From Ruegeria_C sp041537905 (GTDB lineage Bacteria > Pseudomonadota > Alphaproteobacteria > Rhodobacterales > Rhodobacteraceae), in NCBI RefSeq assembly GCF_041537905.1, contig NZ_JBGRUO010000005.1, positions 124,001 to 188,000 of the forward strand: a DNA stretch of 64,000 bases, in the 5' to 3' direction. A program made the translations under genes and the position numbers. This document shows, piece by piece, positions 35,549 to 44,102 of this stretch. The notes beneath the pieces are model-generated. The model searched no databases. It worked only from the letters and a program-made list of their open reading frames with translations, and was not told the origin of the DNA. Each line of letters begins with the position of its first letter. Positions within the stretch are counted from its first letter, which is position 1.

Positions 35549-36885
35549 CGGACGCGCGCCCGATCACCATTCTGGTTGTCGATGACGACAGATCCCTGCG
35601 CCAGTCGCTGATCGAGTTGATCGAAGCGGCAGGCTGGCAGGCCTCCGCCGTATCCCGCGCCGAGCGGGTGGCCGGTCGGCTCGCAGAGACGCCGCCCGAT
35701 GTGATCCTGTCTGATGTGCGCATGCCGGGCATGTCGGGTCTGGATCTGCTGGCCAGTCTCGACACATCGAGTGGCCCGCCGGTTGTGCTGATCTCGGCCC
35801 ATGGCGACATCCCGATGGCGGTAGAGGCGATCCGGAACGGGGCTTACAGCTTCGTCGAAAAGCCCTATGAGCCACGCCGCCTGCTGACCATCCTGCGCAA
35901 TGCCGCCGAACAGAACCGCATGAAGCAGCGTAACCGACGGCTGACCGATCGGCTTTACAAACTGTCAGGGCTGGATCGCATTCTGCTGGGTCAAAGCCCG
36001 GTGGCGGCAAATCTGCGCCGCGACATCCTCGATCTGGCCGATACCGATGCGGCGATCCTGATCGAAGGCGAAACCGGCACCGGCAAGGAGCTGGCCGCCC
36101 GCGCGCTGCATGATCTGGGCACCGATCCCGACAGTCCGTTTGTGGCACTGAACTGTGCCGCACTGACACCTGATATGTTCGAAGCCGAGATGTTCGGGGT
36201 TGCGGGCGAAACCGGTGGCCGCTTGCTGGCGGCAGCAAATGGCACCCTGTTTCTGGACGAGGTCTGCTCCTGCCCGCCGCCGGTGCAGGCCAAGCTGCTG
36301 CGGGTGATCGAAGACAAGCAGGTGCTGCCGGTGGGGGCCGCGACCCCGGTGCCGGTACGGTTCCGGGTGATCTCGGCCACTAACGAGGATGTGGAAAGGG
36401 CCGTTGAAGAGAACCGGTTGCGACAGGACCTGCTGTTCCGCCTGAACACAGTGGTGCTGACCCTGCCGCCGCTGCGCGATCGGCGCGAGGATCTGACCTT
36501 GCTGGTGACGCATTTCCTGGACCACTATGCCCGGATATACGAAATCGCTGCGCCCGAATTGAGCGCAGATGATCTGGCCGCGTTGATGACGCATGACTGG
36601 CCCGGCAATGTGCGCGAGCTGCGCAACGTCGCTGAACGCCGGGTGCTGGCGGCGCGGCGCGGGGGTGGCTCGGTCGGGCAGGCGCTGCAGAGTGCAGCGC
36701 AAAGCGAAGAGGTGCCCGACACCTTGCGCGAGGCGGTCGCCGCCTTCGAGCGCGAGTTGATCGGTAAGGCGATCAGAACCCATCAGGGCCGCATGGACGC
36801 CGCCGCCGAGGCGCTTGGCATCGGGCGGCGCACGCTGAACGAAAAGATTGTAAAACTGGGTCTGGACAAGGAGGCCCTGCTATAA
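35545..36885 (+). CDS. dctD: DctD-type response regulator lacking the GAFTGA loop
   Basis: 446-residue NtrC-family regulator. The receiver domain has D57 (ILSDVRMPG), the AAA+ domain has Walker A GETGTGKE (175-182) and Walker B FLDEV (236-240), and a C-terminal Fis-type helix-turn-helix (AAEALGIGRRTLNEKI) binds DNA. Where DctD normally has GAFTGA between the ELFG motif and Walker B, this protein reads EMFGVAGETGGRLLAAANGTLFLDEV, so the sigma-54-contacting loop is missing. This recalls Rhodobacter NtrC, which acts with sigma-70 holoenzyme. The protein is otherwise intact and in frame, so the loss looks genuine rather than degenerative. Confidence 0.88.
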   Translation: MTDARPITILVVDDDRSLRQSLIELIEAAGWQASAVSRAERVAGRLAETPPDVILSDVRMPGMSGLDLLASLDTSSGPPVVLISAHGDIPMAVEAIRNGAYSFVEKPYEPRRLLTILRNAAEQNRMKQRNRRLTDRLYKLSGLDRILLGQSPVAANLRRDILDLADTDAAILIEGETGTGKELAARALHDLGTDPDSPFVALNCAALTPDMFEAEMFGVAGETGGRLLAAANGTLFLDEVCSCPPPVQAKLLRVIEDKQVLPVGAATPVPVRFRVISATNEDVERAVEENRLRQDLLFRLNTVVLTLPPLRDRREDLTLLVTHFLDHYARIYEIAAPELSADDLAALMTHDWPGNVRELRNVAERRVLAARRGGGSVGQALQSAAQSEEVPDTLREAVAAFERELIGKAIRTHQGRMDAAAEALGIGRRTLNEKIVKLGLDKEALL

Positions 36886-36950
36886 TCTGGTTGGGTGCAA
36901 GGCCGATACTTTAAGGTCTCAAACCCGAGTCCCCTGCAGCGACGGCCCTC

Positions 36951-38030
36951 TCAAACCAGTGCCGCCCAGAACCGGTAGCGTTCCTGCCCTGTCACTTCGC
37001 GGATCAGGCCCATCTCATGAAACAGCGTCAGGTTGCGCCGGGCAGAGGGGCGCGAGCAACCTATTGCTTCGGCCGCCAGTTCCGCCGAGAGCACTGGATA
37101 ACGTAGGAGCGCCGCGATTAGCAGCGGTGGCGTGCGGCCCGACAACCCGGCTGTCAAATCGATCGCCCGATTGCGCCAAGCCGAGAGCCGGTCCAGTTCC
37201 ATCGCGGCGCGCAACGCCCCCGCTTCGATTGCATTCAGGAAGGTGGCCAGCCGCGCCGTTGACGCGTCCGAACCCTGCGCCACCTGATGGCGGTCGAACC
37301 TGTGTCCTTCGGCCATGGGCAGGTATGGTGCCTCGTCTCCCGCACCCAGCAACAGCGCTGCCACCGACGGCTCTAACATTTGGTCGTAAGACGTCAACGC
37401 CAGTCGTCGCCAGGCGGCAAAGCCTTGCGCGGCGCGGGTCAGCAGATGGCAGGTCTCGAGCAAACTCCCGGCCCAGTCCTGCCCGGCCAGATCCAGTTCC
37501 GGCCCGGTGGGGCGCTCTTCGTCGCGATGGGGCTCGCTCACGGAAACGCGGCCCAGAAACGCGCGCATGTCGTCCTGCGGCAGCGGACCTGTCAGCAGCC
37601 GCCGCACTGCCCAATCCGCGCGGCTCAAATCGCGGGCCATGTCGTCACTGCCGAGCCGGAAGGCCCTATAAAGAGCGATCTGATCCGGACCCAGCCAGAT
37701 ACCTTCAGCCCTCAACAGCGCCGAGACCGTCATCAAGGCGAGCCGCTCGCTCACCCCCGGGGCGGCGTGTCGCAACCGTTCGCCGTAGCGTGCCACTGCT
37801 TCGGCCGCAGCCACCAACACCCGGTATTGCGCAGTTTCTGCTGCCTGCCACGTGCGTCCATCCAGCCCCGCCTCGCGCGCGGCCACCGGCCAGGGCATCT
37901 CGCCGGGGGCCACATCCTCGGGCGGCTGCGGCAGAAACCACAAATCCTCCTCCTCGACCGGATCGGGATCATAGATCGACCGGGGCGTGGCCTCTTCGTC
38001 ATCCTCAGGGTTTTTAGGGCGGCGGCGCAT
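36951..38030 (-). CDS. DUF1612/HTH_13-type DNA-binding protein (RHE_PE00001-like)
   Basis: About 359 residues. The N-terminus is acidic and proline-rich, the middle is helical (RTWQAAETAQYRVLVAAAEAVARYG, then LRAEGIWLGPDQIALYRAFRLG), and the C-terminus is a winged helix (LSAELAAEAIGCSRPSARRNLTLFHEMGLIREV). This is the layout of the DUF1612 plus HTH_13 family seen mostly on rhizobial plasmids; function unknown, probably DNA-binding. The start is uncertain: ATG 38030 is used; GTG at 38060 or 38126 would add 10 or 32 residues. It stands alone on the minus strand downstream of the M15 peptidase gene. Confidence 0.65.
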   Translation of the reverse strand: MRRRPKNPEDDEEATPRSIYDPDPVEEEDLWFLPQPPEDVAPGEMPWPVAAREAGLDGRTWQAAETAQYRVLVAAAEAVARYGERLRHAAPGVSERLALMTVSALLRAEGIWLGPDQIALYRAFRLGSDDMARDLSRADWAVRRLLTGPLPQDDMRAFLGRVSVSEPHRDEERPTGPELDLAGQDWAGSLLETCHLLTRAAQGFAAWRRLALTSYDQMLEPSVAALLLGAGDEAPYLPMAEGHRFDRHQVAQGSDASTARLATFLNAIEAGALRAAMELDRLSAWRNRAIDLTAGLSGRTPPLLIAALLRYPVLSAELAAEAIGCSRPSARRNLTLFHEMGLIREVTGQERYRFWAALV

Positions 38031-38181
38031 GTAACGATCATAATCACCCTGCTTTGGCACGGCCAGTTCTTTTGTCGCGACGCTGCTTGAGCACTTGGCT
38101 TGGCCGTCATCTTGCCTGGCACTCACTCAAAGTGCCCTTCCTGCCGACGCAGATCACCCCGATCTTGCGTTGTCTCAGCGC

Positions 38182-38196
38182 TGCCAACTTTTGGCA
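38182..38196. promoter_or_regulatory. short palindrome upstream of the DUF1612-type gene
   Basis: TGCCAA-CTT-TTGGCA is a perfect 6-bp inverted repeat in the 213-base region between the M15 peptidase stop and the DUF1612-type start. It could be an operator for autoregulation or part of a weak terminator; nothing else in that gap is supported. Confidence 0.2.
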
Positions 38197-38243
38197 CCCC
38201 GAGGTGCGCACGCGATAACGGGCAAATCTCTGATGTTCTCGGT

Positions 38244-39086
38244 TTACAGCAACCCCTGATCGACCCATTCTTCGATTTTGTTGCGGCTGACCTCGAAATG
38301 CATCGAATCCTCGCGGCCCCAGGCCGCGCCCCAGACCCAGCCCTCCTGCCGGAAGAAATCGGCCAGGATGGTCAGGCCCAGCTGGGTCTTGCCATCGCCG
38401 AGCGTATCCAGAACCCCGTCAATGTTCAGGTCAACCGCCAACCCGTAAGCATGCGCCGAGGCCGACGTGGTTGAGCCGCGAATGAACCGGACGCACAGTG
38501 ACCCGGCGGTGTTGATGCGGGCATAAAGGTCCGGATCGGTGCGGCGGATATTGTCGAACACGTCGCGCAGGGATTCGATGGCCGGTTTCAGCATCTGCAC
38601 CCGCACGGGGCCGACCTCCTCCAGCGCCAGTTTGGATTTCAGCCGCTCGTTGGTCATCGACTGACAATCATTGCTCAGGTCTTCGCGCGGCAAGCCGAAG
38701 GTCTCGCGCAGGAAAGATGGCCGCGCAAGTTCGAGCCCATCATTGACGTTTTTCCGGTCCGCGATCAGGACAACCTGTGCATAGGCATCGATAATCTCGT
38801 TCGGGGTCGAACTGTCATAGCCAAAGGAATCGGCAGCGTCGTCATAGTCCTGCAGCAAGGTCACGCCGCCGATCTGGACCTGGCTCAACTCGTTGGCCAT
38901 GCGGTCAATCTTATCGCGCAGGTCTTCGACCTGCTGGCTCAGCATCTCGATCTCGATTCGGGCGCCGGAATCGATGGCGGGGCCTTCGAAGTTTTCATCC
39001 ATCGGCACCAGGATCGGAAAGACATACCACAGGATCGGGGCCAGAATGATCGCCACGGCCAGAATGATCGCTGGTACGATGCGCAT
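38244..39086 (-). CDS. membrane-anchored M15-type D-Ala-D-Ala peptidase
   Basis: 280 residues. An N-terminal membrane anchor (residues 3-27) is followed by a short coiled region (40-70) and a C-terminal M15/VanY-like domain. The zinc site is H212 and D219 in SAHAYGLAVDLN, with H263 in SMHFEVS; R203 and the SLCVRFIRG segment precede it. It probably cleaves peptidoglycan peptides on the periplasmic side. Divergent from the OmpA/PpkA pair, it may locally open the wall for the secretion apparatus, but this is inference from position. It has no T6SS-effector delivery features that I can see. Confidence 0.75.
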   Translation of the reverse strand: MRIVPAIILAVAIILAPILWYVFPILVPMDENFEGPAIDSGARIEIEMLSQQVEDLRDKIDRMANELSQVQIGGVTLLQDYDDAADSFGYDSSTPNEIIDAYAQVVLIADRKNVNDGLELARPSFLRETFGLPREDLSNDCQSMTNERLKSKLALEEVGPVRVQMLKPAIESLRDVFDNIRRTDPDLYARINTAGSLCVRFIRGSTTSASAHAYGLAVDLNIDGVLDTLGDGKTQLGLTILADFFRQEGWVWGAAWGREDSMHFEVSRNKIEEWVDQGLL

Positions 39087-39280
39087 GGTGCTTTTCGTCC
39101 TCGTTGCCTGTATCGCCAGCGCGCACTCTAGAATCCGCTCCGGCGGATGTCACGGGCCCCGAGAAACAGAATGACAGGGTTTGTGTGATCTTCTTCATTG
39201 TTCGGCAGCACAGGCGCGAGATAGGTTTGCACCCAAAGACGAGCTAAGATATGATCACCGGCGACGAAGGAGCCAGAAAT

Positions 39281-39856
39281 ATGTGCGCGATCAAATCACT
39301 AACCCGACTAAGTGTGCCTGCCCTGCTGGCTGTGGTCTCAGTCCAGACAGCGTTTGCACAGGATGCGTCCGAATTGACGGCCGAAGAGATCACCGATGCG
39401 TTCAATAAGCAGAAGACTCGCGGATTGGTCATTGTGCCTTCGGGCCAACAAGAAACCGCGACGGAAGATGCCTCAACCACGGTTGCAAATGCACCGACAG
39501 AATATACCGCGGTTCCGAAAGATCAGCAGGTCAATATCCAGATCAGCTTTGATTTCGACAGCGCGGCACTGCGTGAGGATCAAAAACCCAAGCTGAGCGC
39601 TCTGTGCAGCGCCATGCAGGGCGTGGATGTCAACGTGTTCCAGATCATCGGCCACACTGACAGTTCCGGCTCGGCAGCCTATAACGAGAATCTGTCATTG
39701 CTGCGCGCCAAAGAGGTGAAACGTCACCTTGTAAGCGATTGCGGTATCGATGAATTCCGGCTTGAAGCGGTGGGCGCGGGCGAGAGCCAGCCCTTTAATT
39801 CTGCCAATCCGCGTGCGGATGAAAATCGGCGGGTCGAATTTCAGGCGCTTGGCTGA
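39281..39856 (+). CDS. OmpA-family peptidoglycan-binding protein
   Basis: 191 residues with a signal peptide ending near AFAQ, a short linker and a C-terminal OmpA/MotB domain (ISFDFDSAALREDQKPKLSAL, IIGHTDSSGSAAYNENLSLLRAKEVK, then NPRADENRRVEF). The family binds diaminopimelate-containing peptidoglycan. The ATG at 39281 is chosen because GGAG lies eight bases upstream; the ATG at 39251 would add ten residues before the signal. It is followed 38 bases later by the ppkA-like kinase on the same strand, suggesting an operon. Confidence 0.85.
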   Translation: MCAIKSLTRLSVPALLAVVSVQTAFAQDASELTAEEITDAFNKQKTRGLVIVPSGQQETATEDASTTVANAPTEYTAVPKDQQVNIQISFDFDSAALREDQKPKLSALCSAMQGVDVNVFQIIGHTDSSGSAAYNENLSLLRAKEVKRHLVSDCGIDEFRLEAVGAGESQPFNSANPRADENRRVEFQALG

Positions 39857-39894
39857 TAGGGTCACGGCAGAACGCTTGAATTTCTGAGGCCTGC

Positions 39895-42090
39895 ATGACC
39901 GAATCCCGCGCCGGTGACCTGTTCCAACCCGGAGACCTGGTCAACAATACCTACCGGATTGAGGCCATACTGGGGCGGGGCGGCACCTCGGACGTCTATC
40001 GCGCCCGTTCCGAGATTTCGGGGCGGGTTGCCGCGCTCAAGGTTCTCAAGGCCGAGTTTTCCAGCAATGACGATTTCCTGGTCCTGCTGACCCGAGAAGA
40101 AGAGATTCGCGAGATTCGCCATGATGCGGTGGTGCGCTATTCGGAAAACAACCGCACCCCCGAAGGCCACGTCTATCTGGTGATGGATTTCATCAATGGT
40201 CCGGGTCTGGATCAGAAGCTGAAACAGGGTCCGATGCCCCCTGATCAGTTGCTGACGGTCTGCAAGCGGGTCTGCGAGGGGTTGGAGGCCGCCCACGCGC
40301 GCAATATCGTTCACCGCGATCTGAGCCCTGACAATATCATCCTGCGCGATGGGGATCCGTCACAGGCGGTGATCATCGATTTTGGCATTGCCAAGGATAC
40401 CAATCCGGGTGCCGAAACGATCGTCGGCAATGAATTTGCCGGCAAATACGCCTATGCGGCCCCCGAGCAGCTTTCGGGCAAGACAGATAGCCGCACCGAT
40501 ATCTATTCGCTGGGTGCGCTGCTGCTGGCCAATTTCCGGGGCGAGTCGCCGCAGGCAGGCCGCAACCCGATGGAAGTGGTCGAGAACAAGAAAAAGCCGC
40601 TGGATACCGAGGGCGTCCCAGAACCACTGAAATCCGTCATCGACAAGATGACTGCACCTGACCCCGCAGAACGATTTCAAAGCGCGACAGCTGTGTTGCA
40701 GGCCCTGTCCAACGGCGGGCCGGTGCCCGTCACCGAAGAACCTGCTCTGGATGATGCCACGGTCATCGTGCCCCGCCCGTCTCAGGCGGAGAGCGACGAA
40801 CTGTCGATTCCACCCGCCAGCATACCGCCATCAACCCCGCCCCCTGCCCGGCCCACGGCCACGCAGGAGAGCGGCGTGCGTGGCGGGCTGATTGCCGGGG
40901 GTGTTGTTCTGGCCATGGTGGCGCTTGGGGCAGGCGGATACTTCGGTGGCGTCTTCGACAGTTTTCTCGGACCGAGCCTGCCGGTTGTTCAGCCCTATAC
41001 GCTGGTGGTCGAAAAACGCGAGGGGCTGCCGCCGCGCGCCACCGGTTTTGCACCCTCCGAAGATGTCCGCGCCGAGCTGACGGACGAGATGACGCTGCAA
41101 CAGGGCACTGCCGACCTGACGCTGGCCTCGGGCGACATTTCTCCCGAATGGGGGCAAGGCGTGACCTCGATCGTTGATACGATGGCTGATCTGGATACCT
41201 GGCGGCTGTCGGTCAGCGGCAACAGCGCCGAGGTCAGCGGGAATACCACTGACAGGCAGGTCCACGACATGGTGTTGCAGGCCTTTGCGGACGGGTTGCC
41301 CGGAGGGCTGATCGGCGAGATCGATATCGAGCTTGAGCCGCTTTTCCTCGCCTCCGCCTCGGTACAGACGGTTCTGGACAGCATGGCTGATTGCGGCCCG
41401 CTTGATCTGATCCGGCCGCCCTCTACCGGGTATGGCCCCGATACGCCGATCGCGTTTTCTGGCACCGTAGCCGCGGAAACGACGCTGGCGGCACTGCAAT
41501 CCGGATTGGGTGCGGTGGCAGGTGACCGACCCGTGGAGGCCGATGTCGAGGTGCTGAACCCCTCGCTTTGCCTGATCGAGAATTTCCTGCCAAGCGCGCC
41601 GCCGGGTCCGATCTCGATCGATTTCCGAAAGGGCGGCGAGGACGAATGGAGGCGCCCGGACGGAGCCTTTGTGGTTGGGGAAAACCCGATTATCGATGTG
41701 ATCCTGCCGCGCGAGACCAGGGACGGTTACCTGTCGGTCTCGGTCATCGATGTGTCCGGCAACGTGTTTCACCTGCTGCCCAACATTTCCCGCGCCGACA
41801 ACAACATCGTGGATCTGCGCAAGGGCGACAGCGGTGTGAAATCCGTGCGCGTCGCCTATTCGCTTGAGGAAAGTGAAAAGAATGGCGGCATCGCTTTCAT
41901 GGTGGATGATAGCGCACTTGGCAAAAGCAAGGTTATCGCGATCCACTCTGACAAACCGCTCTTTGCCGATATGCGACCAACCACGGAATCCGCAACCGGT
42001 TATGCCGAAGCGTTGCGGGACCGCAGCCGCAGTCAAGATACCAATATCCTGTCACTCAACAGCAAGATTCTCACAACCGTCGCCGAATAG
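39895..42090 (+). CDS. ppkA: PpkA-type membrane serine/threonine protein kinase (T6SS-associated)
   Basis: 731 residues. The cytoplasmic Hanks-type kinase domain (about 20-275) has the glycine loop LGRGGTSDVY, K49, catalytic HRDLSPDN (H140-R141-D142) and DFGIAK (162-167). A proline-rich linker contains DDATVIVPRP (T289). One transmembrane helix lies at about 330-352, then a periplasmic part with a BON/OmpA-like region and a C-terminal DUF4384-like beta domain (about 570-690). In T6SS loci PpkA phosphorylates Fha or TssL to switch on secretion, opposed by the PP2C phosphatase encoded here at 43380-44102. The T289 segment resembles a TVIRP motif in TssL of this locus. Confidence 0.82.
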   Translation: MTESRAGDLFQPGDLVNNTYRIEAILGRGGTSDVYRARSEISGRVAALKVLKAEFSSNDDFLVLLTREEEIREIRHDAVVRYSENNRTPEGHVYLVMDFINGPGLDQKLKQGPMPPDQLLTVCKRVCEGLEAAHARNIVHRDLSPDNIILRDGDPSQAVIIDFGIAKDTNPGAETIVGNEFAGKYAYAAPEQLSGKTDSRTDIYSLGALLLANFRGESPQAGRNPMEVVENKKKPLDTEGVPEPLKSVIDKMTAPDPAERFQSATAVLQALSNGGPVPVTEEPALDDATVIVPRPSQAESDELSIPPASIPPSTPPPARPTATQESGVRGGLIAGGVVLAMVALGAGGYFGGVFDSFLGPSLPVVQPYTLVVEKREGLPPRATGFAPSEDVRAELTDEMTLQQGTADLTLASGDISPEWGQGVTSIVDTMADLDTWRLSVSGNSAEVSGNTTDRQVHDMVLQAFADGLPGGLIGEIDIELEPLFLASASVQTVLDSMADCGPLDLIRPPSTGYGPDTPIAFSGTVAAETTLAALQSGLGAVAGDRPVEADVEVLNPSLCLIENFLPSAPPGPISIDFRKGGEDEWRRPDGAFVVGENPIIDVILPRETRDGYLSVSVIDVSGNVFHLLPNISRADNNIVDLRKGDSGVKSVRVAYSLEESEKNGGIAFMVDDSALGKSKVIAIHSDKPLFADMRPTTESATGYAEALRDRSRSQDTNILSLNSKILTTVAE

Positions 42091-42114
42091 GATCACGGTC
42101 GGTTTCTCGCGGGG

Positions 42115-42987
42115 CTATGTCTCGGCTTTTGAGGAAAACCAATCCAGCACGGCCTGGGTCGCGGGGTCGCGCCGTTTGCTGCGTGCGGCCAGAAGATAGA
42201 AATTCTGCTTTCCCGAAAGCACCTCGGGCCTGATCTGAACAAGCTGCCCCGCTGCAAGTTCACCGGTCACAAGGAACCGGCTGACCAATGCGATCCCCTG
42301 CCCCGCGCGCGCGGCATCGATTGACAAGGTGGTCTGGCTCAACCGCAACCCGCGCCCGCTTTGATCTTCGATACTCAAAGCCTGAAGGTAATCCGGCCAA
42401 AGATCATGGGTGTCGTGCAGCTTGGGCAGGTCAGCCAGAGTCGTTGGGTCAAGCGGCAGCGCTCTGCCAGCGATCAGGGATGGCGCGGCAACGGCAATGA
42501 CGTCCTGTCGGAACAGGCGCATCGCTTCCAACGCGGCGCCAAAGGGCGGCTCGCCCTGCCGGACCGCCAGATCGATGCCATCACCATGAAAGCGTGATAC
42601 ATTTTCGGTTGCCAGGATTTGCAGGTCGATATCGGGATGGCTCGCGGAAAAATCCGGAAGGTTCGGGATCAGCCATTTGGCGGCGAAGCTCGGCGTCACG
42701 CTGATCAGAACTTTTCCTGGCGCGGGACGCAGCGCCTCGGTTGCCCGGCGCAACTCCTGAAACGCGGACGCAATACGCGCATGGTATCCGCGCCCGGCAG
42801 GGGTAAAGGACACTCCTTTGGGCAGTCGTTCAAACAGCGGCAGGCCCAGTTGCGCCTCCAACTGACGCACATGCTGCGCCACAGCCCCTTGCGTCACACG
42901 CAACTCATCTGCAGCCGCGCGAAAGTTCAGATGCCGGCCTGCGGCATCAAATGCCCGCAATGCGTTCAGAGGAGGGAGTCGCGCCAT
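42115..42987 (-). CDS. LysR-family regulator (GcvA-like)
   Basis: 290-residue LysR-type regulator with an N-terminal winged helix (LNALRAFDAAGRHLNFRAAADEL, VTQGAVAQHVRQLEAQLG) and an effector domain beginning VLISVTPSFAAKWLIPNL, the GcvA-like pattern. It interrupts the T6SS signalling genes and is divergent from the small DUF6552-like gene. A link to the T6SS is possible but unproven; the target and ligand are unknown. Confidence 0.85.
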   Translation of the reverse strand: MARLPPLNALRAFDAAGRHLNFRAAADELRVTQGAVAQHVRQLEAQLGLPLFERLPKGVSFTPAGRGYHARIASAFQELRRATEALRPAPGKVLISVTPSFAAKWLIPNLPDFSASHPDIDLQILATENVSRFHGDGIDLAVRQGEPPFGAALEAMRLFRQDVIAVAAPSLIAGRALPLDPTTLADLPKLHDTHDLWPDYLQALSIEDQSGRGLRLSQTTLSIDAARAGQGIALVSRFLVTGELAAGQLVQIRPEVLSGKQNFYLLAARSKRRDPATQAVLDWFSSKAET

Positions 42988-43109
42988 ATGGCAATACTAT
43001 TCCTACAGTCAGGAAACATCAATTCTCAAGCGCGATCGGTGGTCGATGTCATTAAGTGGGGTCTTGCAAGGGTCGCCTGTATCGGCCCGCTCAAGATGCC
43101 GTTGTCACC

Positions 43110-43376
43110 ATGAAAGCTGAACCGATGTCCTTCAATCCTGCCCAAACCCTGCCCCCGCAAGAGCGTCTTGCATTCATCCTCAAATGGAGTGCCTCGATCA
43201 TCCAGATCATGGGTTATACCGCCACCGCCCTGGGCTGGACCCCGATGAACCTCTATCTGTTTCTGGTGGGCGTGCTGGGTTGGTTTGCCGTTGGTGTGTT
43301 GTGGAACGACCGGGCGATCATGCTGATCCATATTGTAGCCCTCGGGGCGATGCTTGTCGGGATGAGCAGCAGCTAG
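43110..43376 (+). CDS. small membrane protein (DUF6552-like)
   Basis: About 88 residues with three hydrophobic segments (ASIIQIMGYTATALG, NLYLFLVGVLGWFAVGVLW, AIMLIHIVALGAMLVGM). It resembles short conserved Rhodobacterales membrane proteins annotated as DUF6552; function unknown. Neither ATG 43110 nor ATG 43125 has a clear ribosome binding site; the first is given. Its stop lies four bases from the convergent phosphatase stop. Confidence 0.6.
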   Translation: MKAEPMSFNPAQTLPPQERLAFILKWSASIIQIMGYTATALGWTPMNLYLFLVGVLGWFAVGVLWNDRAIMLIHIVALGAMLVGMSSS

Positions 43377-43379
43377 GTC

Positions 43380-44102
43380 TCAGACGACCTCAATCACGAT
43401 GACCGAGATGTTGTCGGCCCCGCCGCCATCCAGCGCCATCTGAACGAGTCGATCAGACACTGTTTCAAGCGGCAGCTCTTTCAGCGCCTTTTCCAGCATG
43501 GCGAAGGTCGCATATTTGGTCAGCCCGTCCGAGCAGAGCAGGAACCGATCGCCCGACTGCAGCTCGCCCCGGATCTTGTCCAGTTCCAGCTCGTCACCCA
43601 CCCCCACCGCGCGGGTTATGGCGTTTGATTGCGGATGATGCTCAGCCTCGTCCCAGGTCATTTGCCCGTCGCGCACAAGATCGGCAACGAAGGAATGATC
43701 GCTGGTCAGCATCTGGATATTGCCGTCGCGCAGCAGGTAAATACGGCTGTCCCCGGCCCAGAGCCCGACAAAATGCCCGTTGGCCAGCATCAGGCTGACC
43801 ACGGTTGCGCCAATGGTCTTACCGCCGCGCTTGTCGGCCTCGGCCCGGATCACCTTATGCGCCTTGCTAAGGGTATCGCGCAGCGCGTTCAACCGCTCGG
43901 CGGGCGGCAGGCCCGGCGGGATCGAGGCCGTCATGTCAGCGATCAGGCGGCTGGCGTAATCTCCGGCCTCATGTCCGCCCATCCCGTCAGAGACAAGCCA
44001 GAGCCCCTCGTCCAACATGGCAAGCACTGCATCTTCGTTGACTTTGCGCACCATCCCAACGTGGCTTCGGGCGCTGTATCGGACCCGGGGTCGTGAATTC
44101 AT
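43380..44102 (-). CDS. pppA: PP2C-family protein phosphatase (T6SS PppA/Stp1)
   Basis: 240-residue metal-dependent Ser/Thr phosphatase. Motifs include VRKVNEDAVL near the N-terminus, SDGMGGHEAGDYAS (metal aspartate D39), LWAGDSRIYLL and FLLCSDGLTKY. PppA reverses PpkA phosphorylation and keeps the T6SS off. It is the last gene of tssL-tssM-tagF-pppA, overlapping tagF by four bases. Confidence 0.88.
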   Translation of the reverse strand: MNSRPRVRYSARSHVGMVRKVNEDAVLAMLDEGLWLVSDGMGGHEAGDYASRLIADMTASIPPGLPPAERLNALRDTLSKAHKVIRAEADKRGGKTIGATVVSLMLANGHFVGLWAGDSRIYLLRDGNIQMLTSDHSFVADLVRDGQMTWDEAEHHPQSNAITRAVGVGDELELDKIRGELQSGDRFLLCSDGLTKYATFAMLEKALKELPLETVSDRLVQMALDGGGADNISVIVIEVV

